Shown: one piece after another, positions 52,916-61,454 of the stretch
How the letters are laid out: each line of letters begins with the position of its first letter
Numbering within the stretch: position 1 is the stretch's first letter
Source of the DNA: Deltaproteobacteria bacterium
GTDB taxonomy: Bacteria > Bdellovibrionota_B > Oligoflexia > Oligoflexales > Bog-1112
Assembly (NCBI GenBank): GCA_020635195.1
Contig: JACKAG010000005.1
Span: 62,001-126,000 of the forward strand
DNA length: 64,000 bases
Reading direction: 5' to 3'
Program-made: the position numbers and the translations under genes
Notes under the pieces: generated by a model
The model's database searches: none
Told to the model about the DNA's origin: nothing
The model's input: the letters and a program-made list of their open reading frames with translations, nothing else

Positions 52916-53713
52916 ATGAATTTTCTTGAGGGAAAAGGAGCGAGAGTTCGCTGGCAGCTATGGGGGGATGAGTTGTCTGATGAGAGCCCTTGTTTTGCCC
53001 TGATTAATGGTTATACCCGTAGCAGCCAGGATTTCCGGCGGATGGCGACAGCCTTTGTCAGGGAAGGCTTTCGGGTTCTCAGTCTGGATAACAGAGGCTG
53101 TGGAGAGACGTGGACAGAAAAAGAATTTTCGCTGAAGGACATGGCAGAGGACTGGCTGAGGCTGTGGGATCACTTGGGGATTCAGTGGGTGCATCTGGCC
53201 GGTATTTCAATGGGGGGGCTGATTGCAAGGGTTCTGCTCAGCCAGGCTCCGGAAAAAATCAGAACTCTGACGCTGATTTCGACGGTGCCGGAGCCTTCTT
53301 TTCTGGAAGGATCGGGACAGGAAGGCTGGCCTGAAGATCCGGCGGCGGTGATGGATCGATTACGTCATTATGTCGCAGCAGAATTTTATAGGTCAAACAA
53401 AGTTCTGATTCAAGCTATGGCTCAGAATATGGTCCGGGATATGCGGGAGCATCAGTTCGGGGAACGGGCCGCGATGCAGCGACGTGCGATTCTGGCTTTT
53501 GATGTCCGGAACTTTCCTCTTCCTGATGTATTGCCGGCAGTACAGGTGATTCAGGGTAAGGAAGATCAGATCGTATCACCGGAAGCGTTTCATGAACTGA
53601 TCCGGATCTTCCAGGCGGAAGGACTGATGCTGGAAGGAGCGGGTCATCTGCTGCTGGCGGAGAAATCTACTCTGTTACAGCAGGCTTTGCTGACGTTTTG
53701 CAGGCGTGGCTGA
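52916..53713 (+). CDS. Alpha/beta-hydrolase
   Basis: 265 residues. Nucleophile elbow AGISMGGLIARVLLSQAPE near residue 95 (Ser), oxyanion region INGYTRSSQDFRRM, LSLDNRGCGET, then VIQGKEDQIVSPEAFHEL (Asp) and the His in EGAGHLLLAEKS. Full length for the family. AGGTCC(GGT) precedes the ATG. It overlaps the convergent oxidase gene by 39 bp at the 3' end. Substrate unknown. Confidence 0.9.
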   Translation: MNFLEGKGARVRWQLWGDELSDESPCFALINGYTRSSQDFRRMATAFVREGFRVLSLDNRGCGETWTEKEFSLKDMAEDWLRLWDHLGIQWVHLAGISMGGLIARVLLSQAPEKIRTLTLISTVPEPSFLEGSGQEGWPEDPAAVMDRLRHYVAAEFYRSNKVLIQAMAQNMVRDMREHQFGERAAMQRRAILAFDVRNFPLPDVLPAVQVIQGKEDQIVSPEAFHELIRIFQAEGLMLEGAGHLLLAEKSTLLQQALLTFCRRG

Positions 53714-55138
53714 AGGAGTCCCCGGAAGAGAAGAAGGAAGCAGTTTACCTGGGTTCAGGATATGCTTCGGGTCTAAGATGGCTTTGATCTGGCGCATCAG
53801 ATCAATTTCATCCGGACTCCTCCGGAAGTGCAGGTCGTTTTTTTTCAGGATTCCGATTCCGTGCTCTGCGCTGATGCTCCCCTGGTATTGTCTGACCAGA
53901 TGATAGATTTCCTGCTCTGTCGCATTGCTCAGCCGGATAAAGTCACTGTCCGGAAGTTGGCGATCTCCCAGATAGTTGAGGTGTATATTTCCGTCGCCGA
54001 TATGGCCAAAGGCCATCAGCCGGATTCTCTTATCGAGAGCCTGCTGCAGCCGCATCAGATCTTCACGAAAGTGGCAGAGCGCTGAGAGGGGCAGAGAGAT
54101 ATCATTCTTGCGGACATGGCCTGTGGCACTGAGGCTTTCCGTTATATTTTCGCGTAGAGCCCATAGCTCCTCTGTCTGCTTTGCCGTTCCGGCAATGACT
54201 GCATCGCAGATCAACCCCTGGTGGATCAGGGGTTCCAGGAAGGCTTCCAGGGCATCATCAGGCCCGTCTTTCCAGCCGGATTCGGCTTCCAGCCAGACGA
54301 CATGTGAGCAGGGGGTGGAGAGAGGGTTTTTGAGTTGAGTCTGGGTCGCCAGAACCAGGTCAAGAGATGGTTGGTCTGCCCATTCGAAGGCTGCCAGAGG
54401 AAGGCCCTGAAGGCGGGTCTCCTGGAACAGCCTCAGAACATCTTCCAGAGACTGAAAGCCTGCAAAGCAGAGGCGGGTTCTGGCGGGCTTTGTGCAGAGC
54501 CGGAAGGTAGCACGGCTGATCAGACCCAGTGTCCCCTCGCTTCCTATAAACAGTTGTTTCAGGTCATAGCCGCTGTTGTCTTTGCGCAGGGCCCGGTTGA
54601 GATCAAGGATCTTCCCGTCGGCCAGAACAACCCGGAGTCCCAGGACATGCTCCCGGGTTCCTCCGAAAGAAACGAAACGCAGCCCACCTGCATTCGTTGC
54701 AATATTACCGCCTGCCTGGGAACTGCCTCTGGATGCCAGATCGAGTGGAAAAAAAAGGCCTGCCTGGGCGGCTGCTTCCTGAAGCTGGCTGGTGGTGACG
54801 CCGGCTTCTGCTTCGATGGACATGTTGAGAGGATCGATGTGGATGATCCGGTTCATCCTTTCAAAGGAGATGAGAAATCCTCCGCTGATGCCAGCTGCTC
54901 CCCCGGCAAGGCCGGTCCGACCCCCGGCAGGGACAACAGGGACGGAGGCTGTATGGCAGCACTGCATGATATGGACCAGCTGCTCTTCGTCGTCCGGAAA
55001 GAGGATTGCAGCGGCTTTCCCGGCTTTGATGTGGCTCCAGTCAGAGCTATAGTGGTCAATCGTTTCTGCTGTGGTGATGACATATTTTTCTCCAAGAGCA
55101 GACCTCAGGCTGGCAATGGCATCACAGATATTTTGCAA
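53675..55138 (-). CDS. FAD-linked dehydrogenase, GlcD/D-lactate-dehydrogenase type
   Basis: 487 residues. The PCMH-type FAD domain (about 35-215) has VVPAGGRTGLAGGAAG (phosphate loop) and IATNAGGLRFVSFG. The C-terminal domain includes MAFGHIGDGNIHLNYLGD (metal-binding His) and ISAEHGIGILKKNDL, as in GlcD, D-2-hydroxyglutarate and D-lactate dehydrogenases. Oxidises a D-2-hydroxyacid in the cytoplasm; the acceptor is unknown. No glcE/glcF partners in the window. Confidence 0.9.
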   Translation of the reverse strand: MQNICDAIASLRSALGEKYVITTAETIDHYSSDWSHIKAGKAAAILFPDDEEQLVHIMQCCHTASVPVVPAGGRTGLAGGAAGISGGFLISFERMNRIIHIDPLNMSIEAEAGVTTSQLQEAAAQAGLFFPLDLASRGSSQAGGNIATNAGGLRFVSFGGTREHVLGLRVVLADGKILDLNRALRKDNSGYDLKQLFIGSEGTLGLISRATFRLCTKPARTRLCFAGFQSLEDVLRLFQETRLQGLPLAAFEWADQPSLDLVLATQTQLKNPLSTPCSHVVWLEAESGWKDGPDDALEAFLEPLIHQGLICDAVIAGTAKQTEELWALRENITESLSATGHVRKNDISLPLSALCHFREDLMRLQQALDKRIRLMAFGHIGDGNIHLNYLGDRQLPDSDFIRLSNATEQEIYHLVRQYQGSISAEHGIGILKKNDLHFRRSPDEIDLMRQIKAILDPKHILNPGKLLPSSLPGTPSATPAKRQQSLL

Positions 55139-55413
55139 GACACACTCCCCGTTTTTGCTTTTTGGGTGGATCTGTCCGATATTGACACTGCGCTCAAAGT
55201 ATGGATGATTTGTGCTTTTTGTGCCAGTCTGAGCTCAGGAAATTGCGCACGGCTCTGGCCCTGTCCTGGATGTTTTCTGCCTGCATAGCTTATAAAAGCT
55301 GTAGCAAAAAAGAGCCGGGCACAGATGGCAGCTGGCATAAAGATCAGGCTATCCCTTATAATGAGGGCGAGAAGGAATCATTCCCGTAAAGAAAGCAAAA
55401 AATCGGGTGTCCT
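55139..55413. other. Intergenic stretch with no gene seen
   Basis: 275 bp between the divergent dehydrogenase and a small orphan gene. A minus-strand frame (55105-55338) is not supported by start or composition. Confidence 0.5.
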
Positions 55414-55656
55414 ATGAGTTTGACAGAGAAAAACTGTATTCATAGTCTTGCCTCTTGTGAAGAGGCTCACCGGCGCTTGCCCAGACGGGTGAGGCAGCAA
55501 CTGCTCATATCCTGTCTTCTTTTTCCTGACAAACATGAGGATGAATATATCTATGTCGGTGATGCTCTGAAGCGATTTGGGGATGTGCTGCTCTTCTGGA
55601 AAAAAAAACGCAGAGTCAGTACCAGAGAACAGCTGATCGGCAGCCTCCTTAAGTGA
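55414..55656 (+). CDS. Small protein of unknown function
   Basis: 80 residues, hydrophilic, with FWKKKRRVSTREQLIGSLLK at the C-terminus and a central HEDEYIYVGDALKRFGDVL. The ribosome-binding site is weak (GGGTG). No family recognised. It may be followed by a weak hairpin (GACCCTG...CAGGGTC, 55718-55738). Confidence 0.4.
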   Translation: MSLTEKNCIHSLASCEEAHRRLPRRVRQQLLISCLLFPDKHEDEYIYVGDALKRFGDVLLFWKKKRRVSTREQLIGSLLK

Positions 55657-55958
55657 AGTGACTTCGCTGCCTCCCTGTAGCATGAGGCTAAGGTTTCACC
55701 GCCAGTCTTATTCACCTGACCCTGAAGGGGACAGGGTCTTCCTTGTAAGTCTCTGTTTTTTATCTTCTTTGAAATTCTTTGTTGAATTTTAATGGCGATT
55801 TGCTTAGCTGGATGGCCCGTGTGGATACAGTTCCGTCGATGCTGAGTATGGTCTTTTTGTCTTCTGAAAAGATAATTGAGGTCGGCTTTTAGCTTCGGAA
55901 GTGGAACAGGAGGCAAAACGGGAGCTTGGTGATCCGGATATAACAGCAGAGAGTAGAT
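55657..55958. other. Non-coding stretch with a small hairpin
   Basis: 302 bp. A 7-bp stem GACCCTG/CAGGGTC (55718-55738) could be a weak terminator for the small gene upstream. The minus-strand 121-codon frame here (55551-55916) shows no family and overlaps the plus gene. Confidence 0.4.
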
Positions 55959-56741
55959 ATGAAAGTGAAAGCAAAAGTCTGTGTGGTTGATGAAGATGAT
56001 CAGGTACGGGCGGGCTGGGAGCAGGCTCTTAATGGGGAAATAACTCTTCTCCTGTGCAGAGATTTTGATCAGCTGATGGAAGAGGCTGGCCAGGATGCAT
56101 CTCTGCTGGCTTCTCTTGATTGCCTGATTACAGGTCGCTACTTTGAAGCATCAGGTCTGGATATCTGTAATAGTCCACTGATTAAGACCCTGAGAAATGC
56201 GGGAGTCGGAGCGATTTTTCTGAACTGGCAGGGCTATCTGACTAAAGAGCAGATCGAAGCCAGCTTTGATGGCCGGCTGTTCAACCGTTATGGTGTGCGC
56301 TGGCAGACTCTCCGCTCCCGGGTGCAGAAGATCAGAGGGAAACAACCTCAGACGGCACTTTCCCCGGAAGGTGTCGAAGAACTGTCTCAGAACGGAGCGA
56401 AAAAGGGAACTCATAAGAGCAGGTCATCTGCTGCGGAGAAAAAGCAGGAAGAAAAAGCGAGGGCGCGTCAGACAGCAGCCGCGGCCGCAGCTGCTGTCCG
56501 TACGAAACCTCAGCGTTGTCAGGAACTCCTGCGCTGCATGGCCACAAAAGCTGCAGGACATCATCGTGAAAAACTGGAATATTATGCTTCGCATAACCAC
56601 CAGGAAGGCATTGCGCTCCTTGAGGCCATCTATAATCGTCTGATGATCTCTTCTCAGGGAGAGGAGCGTTGTCCGAGCCGCTATATCAACAGCTCACCAG
56701 TTGTCGCCAAAAGTATCCTCAGACAGGCGTTGTTTGGTTGA
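55959..56741 (+). CDS. Receiver-like protein without phospho-Asp, with Ala/Lys-rich linker
   Basis: 260 residues. KVCVVDEDDQVRAGWEQAL opens a receiver-like domain with the acidic pair (DED), but the phosphorylation strand reads LDCLITGRYFEASG, without the Asp. After about residue 125 comes a basic Lys/Ala/Gln linker (KKQEEKARARQTAAAAAAA) and a helical C-terminal part. Function unknown; likely non-phosphorylated interaction protein. AGTAGAT precedes the ATG, a weak site. Confidence 0.6.
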   Translation: MKVKAKVCVVDEDDQVRAGWEQALNGEITLLLCRDFDQLMEEAGQDASLLASLDCLITGRYFEASGLDICNSPLIKTLRNAGVGAIFLNWQGYLTKEQIEASFDGRLFNRYGVRWQTLRSRVQKIRGKQPQTALSPEGVEELSQNGAKKGTHKSRSSAAEKKQEEKARARQTAAAAAAAVRTKPQRCQELLRCMATKAAGHHREKLEYYASHNHQEGIALLEAIYNRLMISSQGEERCPSRYINSSPVVAKSILRQALFG

Positions 56742-56848
56742 CTCCCGGATAGCTGGCGGGCTATGTATTTTCCTGGAGTGATCGGCCTTTCAGAGAGCTT
56801 CAGGAAGATTTTTAATATAAAGCAATTATTGTTGTTTATATGAATCTA

Positions 56849-56877
56849 TTGCTGTTGTCTTAGTTATTTGTTATTTT
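56849..56877 (+). promoter_or_regulatory. Sigma70-type promoter of the ankyrin gene at 56974
   Basis: TTGCTG (56849-56854), 17-bp spacer, TATTTT (56872-56877), 97 bp before the ATG. Spacing and T-rich spacer fit the cassette promoters. Confidence 0.45.
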
Positions 56878-56973
56878 CCTTTGAATTTTAAAAATCTTGG
56901 AATTTACATAAAAAAACATTTTTTTCCGGGTCACTGCTGGGGCGATATCGTTTCGAATAAAAAGGATCACGTG

Positions 56974-57975
56974 ATGCGAGCTTTGTTATCTGTCCTGCTT
57001 CTGCTTTCTGGCGGTAATCTGGCTCTGGGCTCAGATCACAATTCCTCTTCCAATCCGGACAATCCAGAACTGCTTGCTGCGATTAACGCTCCTGATACCT
57101 TTGGACGAACGCTCCTCCATCGTGCAGTCGAGAAGGGGGATGCCAGCCAAGTTGCCGAGCGTCTGCGTCTCGGAGCGGACGCTGATTTGAGCGATAATTT
57201 TGACTGTACGCCACTCCACAAGGCGGTAGAAAGAGGGTTTGTCGATATAGTCACCCTTCTTCTTGAGCATGGAGCGGACATTGATTCGGGCGATTTTGTC
57301 GGTCTTACGCCACTTCACAAGGCGGTAGAAAGAGGGTTTGTCGATATAGTCACCCTTCTTCTTGAGCATGGAGCGGACGCTAATTTGAGCGATGATTTTG
57401 GCTGGACGCCACTCCACAGGGCGGCAGAAAGAGGGTTGGTTCCTGTTGTCTCCATCCTTTTGAAGCATGATGGAGTGAAGATTGATCAGCCTGACAAGAG
57501 AAAGAGAACCCCCCTTCAGATGGCGATAGAGAGGCAATCCTGGGATGTTGTCAGCCTCCTTCGTCAGTCTGGAGCTGCTGTTCACAAAAAACCTGAGAAT
57601 GCCCCCTTCTTGGAAACATTTCCCTACGATCCCTACGAGAGGTCTAAGGCTGATCGCTCGTCTTCTGGTATTGAGCAGCAGGTCGTCGAAGCAGCGAATC
57701 GCCAGGATGCTGCTGCACAGCAGGTCGGCGCCAAAGCAGAGGAAAAAGATAAAGATACAGTGGGAGCCTCTTGCTTTCATCGCATCAGATCTCAATTTCT
57801 GCCAATATCTGCTATGGTCGGACTTGCCTCCTTGGGTATCTGGTATTGGCAGAAGCCTGTTCCGGCTGATGAACCGAAGGAAGAACAAGATAGCGACATC
57901 ATTGCAGGTGAGCAGGTCCTCCTGCCTGAAGAGGATCTGGATATATTGTCGTCGGATCTTTCTTCTGAGCTTTGA
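56974..57975 (+). CDS. Secreted ankyrin-repeat protein with C-terminal membrane segment
   Basis: 333 residues from MRALLSVLLLLSGGNLALG (start 56974, AAAAGGATCACGTG upstream; the longer frame from 56881 is read-through). Five ankyrin repeats (about 45-215); the second and third share an identical stretch of about 70 bp. Then a charged linker (KAEEKDKDTVGAS) and a single membrane segment (about 270-290, FLPISAMVGLASLGIWYW), ending in an acidic tail. The likely topology is periplasmic or surface ankyrin with a membrane anchor. Convergent with pdhC. Confidence 0.85.
   Translation: MRALLSVLLLLSGGNLALGSDHNSSSNPDNPELLAAINAPDTFGRTLLHRAVEKGDASQVAERLRLGADADLSDNFDCTPLHKAVERGFVDIVTLLLEHGADIDSGDFVGLTPLHKAVERGFVDIVTLLLEHGADANLSDDFGWTPLHRAAERGLVPVVSILLKHDGVKIDQPDKRKRTPLQMAIERQSWDVVSLLRQSGAAVHKKPENAPFLETFPYDPYERSKADRSSSGIEQQVVEAANRQDAAAQQVGAKAEEKDKDTVGASCFHRIRSQFLPISAMVGLASLGIWYWQKPVPADEPKEEQDSDIIAGEQVLLPEEDLDILSSDLSSEL
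57209..57380 (+). repeat. 99-bp tandem ankyrin-encoding units
   Basis: ACAAGGCGGTAGAAAGAGGG through TCTTGAGCATGGAGCGGAC occurs twice, 99 bp apart, with no more than one or two differences. Confidence 0.88.
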
Positions 57976-57999
57976 AAAGATATCAGGACTTTGCTGCTT

Positions 58000-59226
58000 T
58001 CAGATCATCAACAGAGGCTGTTCGAGGAACGACACCAGGGTTTCCAGGAAACGGGCCCCTGTCATTCCATCGACAACCCGATGATCACAGGAAAGCGTCA
58101 TCTGCATCCGTGGCCTGACAAGCAGCTGCCCGCTCTCGTCAACCCATGGTTGTGGGAGGCTGGCTCCCGCTGCCAGAATGCAGGCCTGTGGCGGGTTGAT
58201 AATTGCAGTGAAACTCTCAACCCGGGTCATCCCCAGGTTGGAGATGGTGAAGCTTCCTCCGGTATATTCCTCCGGGCTCAGAGACCCATCCCGGGCTTTT
58301 CCTGCCAATAGCCGGCTCCGGGCTGCTATCTCTCTTGCACTGAGCTGGTCAGCTCCTCTGATGACAGGTGTAACCAGTCCGGAAGGAAGAGCGACAGCCA
58401 TACAGACATCCACCTGTCCGAACTGAATGATGGCGTCTTCTTCCCAGGAAGCATTGATTTCAGGGTGACGGCGCAGCGCACGCCCTGCCGCCAGAATCAG
58501 CAGATCATTGACACTGACTTTAGGAAGCTCGCCTTTTTCTACCCCAGGATCACGGTTTAGCTGGGTTCGCCAGTCCAGGACCGCGCTCATATCTGCTGAG
58601 ATGCTGAGATAAAAATGAGGAGCTTCGTTTTTAGCTGCCAGAAGCCGCTTTGCGATGGTCTTTCGCATCATGCTGTGGGGAATCCTCTTATCCGCACTTC
58701 CTCCGGAGCGGAAGGCAGGAGTCACAGCCGCGCCTGTGACATCCCGCTGAATAATACGGCCATGAGGGCCGCTTCCCTGTAGCTGATTCAGACTCAGTCC
58801 CTTTTCCTGAGCGAGTTTTCTGGCCAGAGGAGACGCTTTGATCCGTCCTTCTGCAGCAGGGCCTGTGACCGTCCGGGAAGTGGTTTCCGGAGCGGCCCTA
58901 CCGGGAGAGGGCTGTTCTTCTTTTGTTGCGGATGTGGCGGCAGATGCTGCCGGAGCTTTCAGCAGGCTGTCGTAGTCAGGCTGCTCTCCTTTGGCGCCTA
59001 TGACAGCAATGGCCTGCTGTAACCTGACTGTCGTTCCTGCCGGAACCAGGATTTTCAGGAGGACACCTTCTTCGGGGCTGCTGTATTCCATGGTTGCTTT
59101 GTCCGTCTCAATTGCCAGAAGTGGTTCCCCTTCTTCAACGTAATCACCTTCTTTCCTGAACCATTCGGCAATACCTCCTTCTTCCATTGTGTCACTCAGC
59201 TTTGGCATTTCAATGACAGACGCCAT
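58000..59226 (-). CDS. pdhC: Pyruvate dehydrogenase E2, dihydrolipoamide acetyltransferase
   Basis: 408 residues from MASVIEMPKLSDTMEEGGIA (start 59226, GAGGAG upstream). One lipoyl domain with the lipoylated Lys in IETDKATMEYSSPEE, a linker rich in Ala/Pro, an E3/E1-binding domain (ASPLARKLAQEKGLSLNQLQ, then GSGPHGRIIQRDV), and the catalytic domain ending SCDHRVVDGMTGARFL, with the His and Asp pair. Third gene of the pdhA-pdhB-pdhC set. Lipoamide dehydrogenase (E3) is not in the window. Confidence 0.94.
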   Translation of the reverse strand: MASVIEMPKLSDTMEEGGIAEWFRKEGDYVEEGEPLLAIETDKATMEYSSPEEGVLLKILVPAGTTVRLQQAIAVIGAKGEQPDYDSLLKAPAASAATSATKEEQPSPGRAAPETTSRTVTGPAAEGRIKASPLARKLAQEKGLSLNQLQGSGPHGRIIQRDVTGAAVTPAFRSGGSADKRIPHSMMRKTIAKRLLAAKNEAPHFYLSISADMSAVLDWRTQLNRDPGVEKGELPKVSVNDLLILAAGRALRRHPEINASWEEDAIIQFGQVDVCMAVALPSGLVTPVIRGADQLSAREIAARSRLLAGKARDGSLSPEEYTGGSFTISNLGMTRVESFTAIINPPQACILAAGASLPQPWVDESGQLLVRPRMQMTLSCDHRVVDGMTGARFLETLVSFLEQPLLMI

Positions 59227-59334
59227 AGATAATCTCCTCAGGTATGTCCATGCGGCATGTTTCTGCTCCTGCTCTTCAGGGGCTCCTTCCTGAAGAGCAG
59301 AGTTCAGGGGGGGACCGTTCATGTTATGCTTCGT

Positions 59335-60318
59335 TCAGGTATGCTTATAGCAGACTGCCTTGACAGCACGAATGATTCGTTCTTCATCCGGTAGTGCAAG
59401 TTTTTCCAGATGCTCTGCATAGGGAACCGGCACCGCTTCCTGTGACACTCTCAGAACAGGTGCATCCAGGTCATCAAAACATTCGCACTGAATCCGGTCT
59501 GAAATCTGACTGCCAACAGAGGCAAAAGGCCAGTTCTCTTCAATGATGACAGCTCGGTGTGTTTTTCTGACAGAGTGGAAAATCAGCTCTTCATCCAGTG
59601 GAACCAGGGTTCGGGGATCGAGAACCTCACAGTCGATTCCGGCAGTGGCCAGTTCTTCTGCAACCGCAAGGACTTTATGGGTGATCTTCCCCCATGTGAT
59701 CAGGGTGACATCCCGGCCAGAACGTTTAATTTCTCCTGCCCCGATAGGAATCAGATATTCCTCATCAGGCACATCTCCTTTCATGCCATACATCATTTCA
59801 CTTTCGAGAAAGATCACCGGATTCGGGTCGCGTATGGCAGACTTGAGCAGTCCCTTGGCATCATAAGGGGTGCTGACAGAAATGATTTTCAGACCTGGTA
59901 CATTACTCAGCATCGGATCGATATTCTGAGAATGCTGGGCAGATAACATGTGTGCTGCACCATTCGGGCCCCGGAAGACGATCGGAACGGCAAACTGCCC
60001 TCCTGACATATAATGCATCTTTGCAGCATGATTGATGATCTGATCAAAACCCTGAATCCCGAAGTTCCAGGTCATCATTTCAATGATCGGGCGCAAACCC
60101 GCCATTGCGGCACCGATCCCAAGGCCAGCGAATCCGCCTTCAGAAATCGGAGCATCGATGACCCGTCGCTCGCCAAAACGGGCCAACATCCCCTTTGAAA
60201 CTTTGTAAGCCCCGTCATAACGGGCGACTTCCTCGCCCATCAGAAAGACGCTCGGGTCACGCTCCATTTCTTCGCTCATTGCCTCATTGAGGGCTTCGCG
60301 GAATGCTTTCAATGCCAT
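59335..60318 (-). CDS. pdhB: Pyruvate dehydrogenase E1 beta subunit
   Basis: 327 residues. Conserved: VFLMGEEVARYDGAYKVSKG, DAPISEGGFAGLGIGAAM (TPP contact Glu) and KTHRAVIIEENWPFASVG. Full family length. It pairs with PdhA to decarboxylate pyruvate. 33 bp after pdhA and 108 bp before pdhC. Confidence 0.95.
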   Translation of the reverse strand: MALKAFREALNEAMSEEMERDPSVFLMGEEVARYDGAYKVSKGMLARFGERRVIDAPISEGGFAGLGIGAAMAGLRPIIEMMTWNFGIQGFDQIINHAAKMHYMSGGQFAVPIVFRGPNGAAHMLSAQHSQNIDPMLSNVPGLKIISVSTPYDAKGLLKSAIRDPNPVIFLESEMMYGMKGDVPDEEYLIPIGAGEIKRSGRDVTLITWGKITHKVLAVAEELATAGIDCEVLDPRTLVPLDEELIFHSVRKTHRAVIIEENWPFASVGSQISDRIQCECFDDLDAPVLRVSQEAVPVPYAEHLEKLALPDEERIIRAVKAVCYKHT

Positions 60319-60351
60319 GCTGCCACCTTATATAGTCTCAGTCTCTGCGTC

Positions 60352-61368
60352 TTAACAGGATGTTACGGATGATGTCTTTGCTTCTGCAAAGACATGCTCC
60401 CAGGTTTCTGATTCGTCCGATATGGGAGAGTCATCCGCGAATTTCTCCGCTTCTTTTGCCTTGCTTCTGGCTTCCTGGTCCCACTCTTTAAGTCTGGCAT
60501 CGTCCGCCAGATTCAGGTTTTTCATGGCCGCCGCCAGTGTCAGCAGTGGATCCCGTTCCTGATACTCCTGTAGTTCTTCTTTTGTCCGGTAGTTGCCAGG
60601 ATCAGACACCGAATGCCCCTTATAGCGGTAGGTCAGAGCCTCCAGAAGGTGCGGCTTCCGGTCTTTGCGCATCTGTTCCATGATGGGACGGCTATGCTGG
60701 TAGACCTGAATCACGTTCATGCCATCCACCTGAGAGCTGGCCATATCAAAGGCCAGGGCCCGCTTATACAGGGATTCGATGCTGGTGGTCCGGCGGATAT
60801 CCGTGCCCATTCCATAACGATTATTTTCAATGACAAAGAGGACTGGCAGCTCCCAGGTCGCAGCCATGTTCATGGCCTCATAGACCTGCCCCTGATTCAT
60901 GGCAGCATCTCCGAGGTAGCAGACCATGTTACTGTCAAGATTCTGATACTTCAGGGCAAATGCAGCGCCAACGGCAATGGGCGCCTGGCCTCCGACTATC
61001 CCGTGTCCTCCGTAGAAACCATGCTGTTGGCTGAACATGTGCATGGAACCACCTTTGCCCCTGGCGCAGCCGGTCACTTTGCCAAGGAGCTCGGCAAAAA
61101 CCTCACCAGGAGGAATGCCCTTCTCAATAGCCTGCGTATGAGAACGGTAGCCGGAGATGATCAGATCATCCGGGCGGGTACAGGAGCCAAGGCCGACGCA
61201 GACAGCCTCCTGCCCGATGTGCAGGTGACAGAAACCAGAGAACTTCTGTTTTGTATAGGCCATATTGACCCGCTCTTCGAAGCGGCGGTAAAAAAGCATC
61301 CGCCTGTACATCGATAGCACCTGTTCCTCATCCATCTGCCGGATCTGCTCCGCCGTATCCGCTGTCAT
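60352..61368 (-). CDS. pdhA: Pyruvate dehydrogenase E1 alpha subunit
   Basis: 338 residues from MTADTAEQIRQMDEEQ (start 61368, AAGGAGG upstream; the longer frame to 61569 runs into fabF). The TPP/Mg site is GDAAMNQGQVYEAMNMA followed by FVIENN; YRSHTQAIEKGIPPGEV and the phosphorylation-loop region YKGHSVSDPGNYRTKEE are typical. Together with PdhB it forms the E1 heterotetramer of the pyruvate dehydrogenase complex. Family closest in look to alphaproteobacterial/mitochondrial E1 alpha. Confidence 0.95.
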   Translation of the reverse strand: MTADTAEQIRQMDEEQVLSMYRRMLFYRRFEERVNMAYTKQKFSGFCHLHIGQEAVCVGLGSCTRPDDLIISGYRSHTQAIEKGIPPGEVFAELLGKVTGCARGKGGSMHMFSQQHGFYGGHGIVGGQAPIAVGAAFALKYQNLDSNMVCYLGDAAMNQGQVYEAMNMAATWELPVLFVIENNRYGMGTDIRRTTSIESLYKRALAFDMASSQVDGMNVIQVYQHSRPIMEQMRKDRKPHLLEALTYRYKGHSVSDPGNYRTKEELQEYQERDPLLTLAAAMKNLNLADDARLKEWDQEARSKAKEAEKFADDSPISDESETWEHVFAEAKTSSVTSC

Positions 61369-61454
61369 GACAGCCTCCTTATCTTTTTCATCTCTTTGCA
61401 CACATTCTCCGGTCACGGCTGCAAAGCCTTTTATGTCTGCTTCTCCGGATAACG

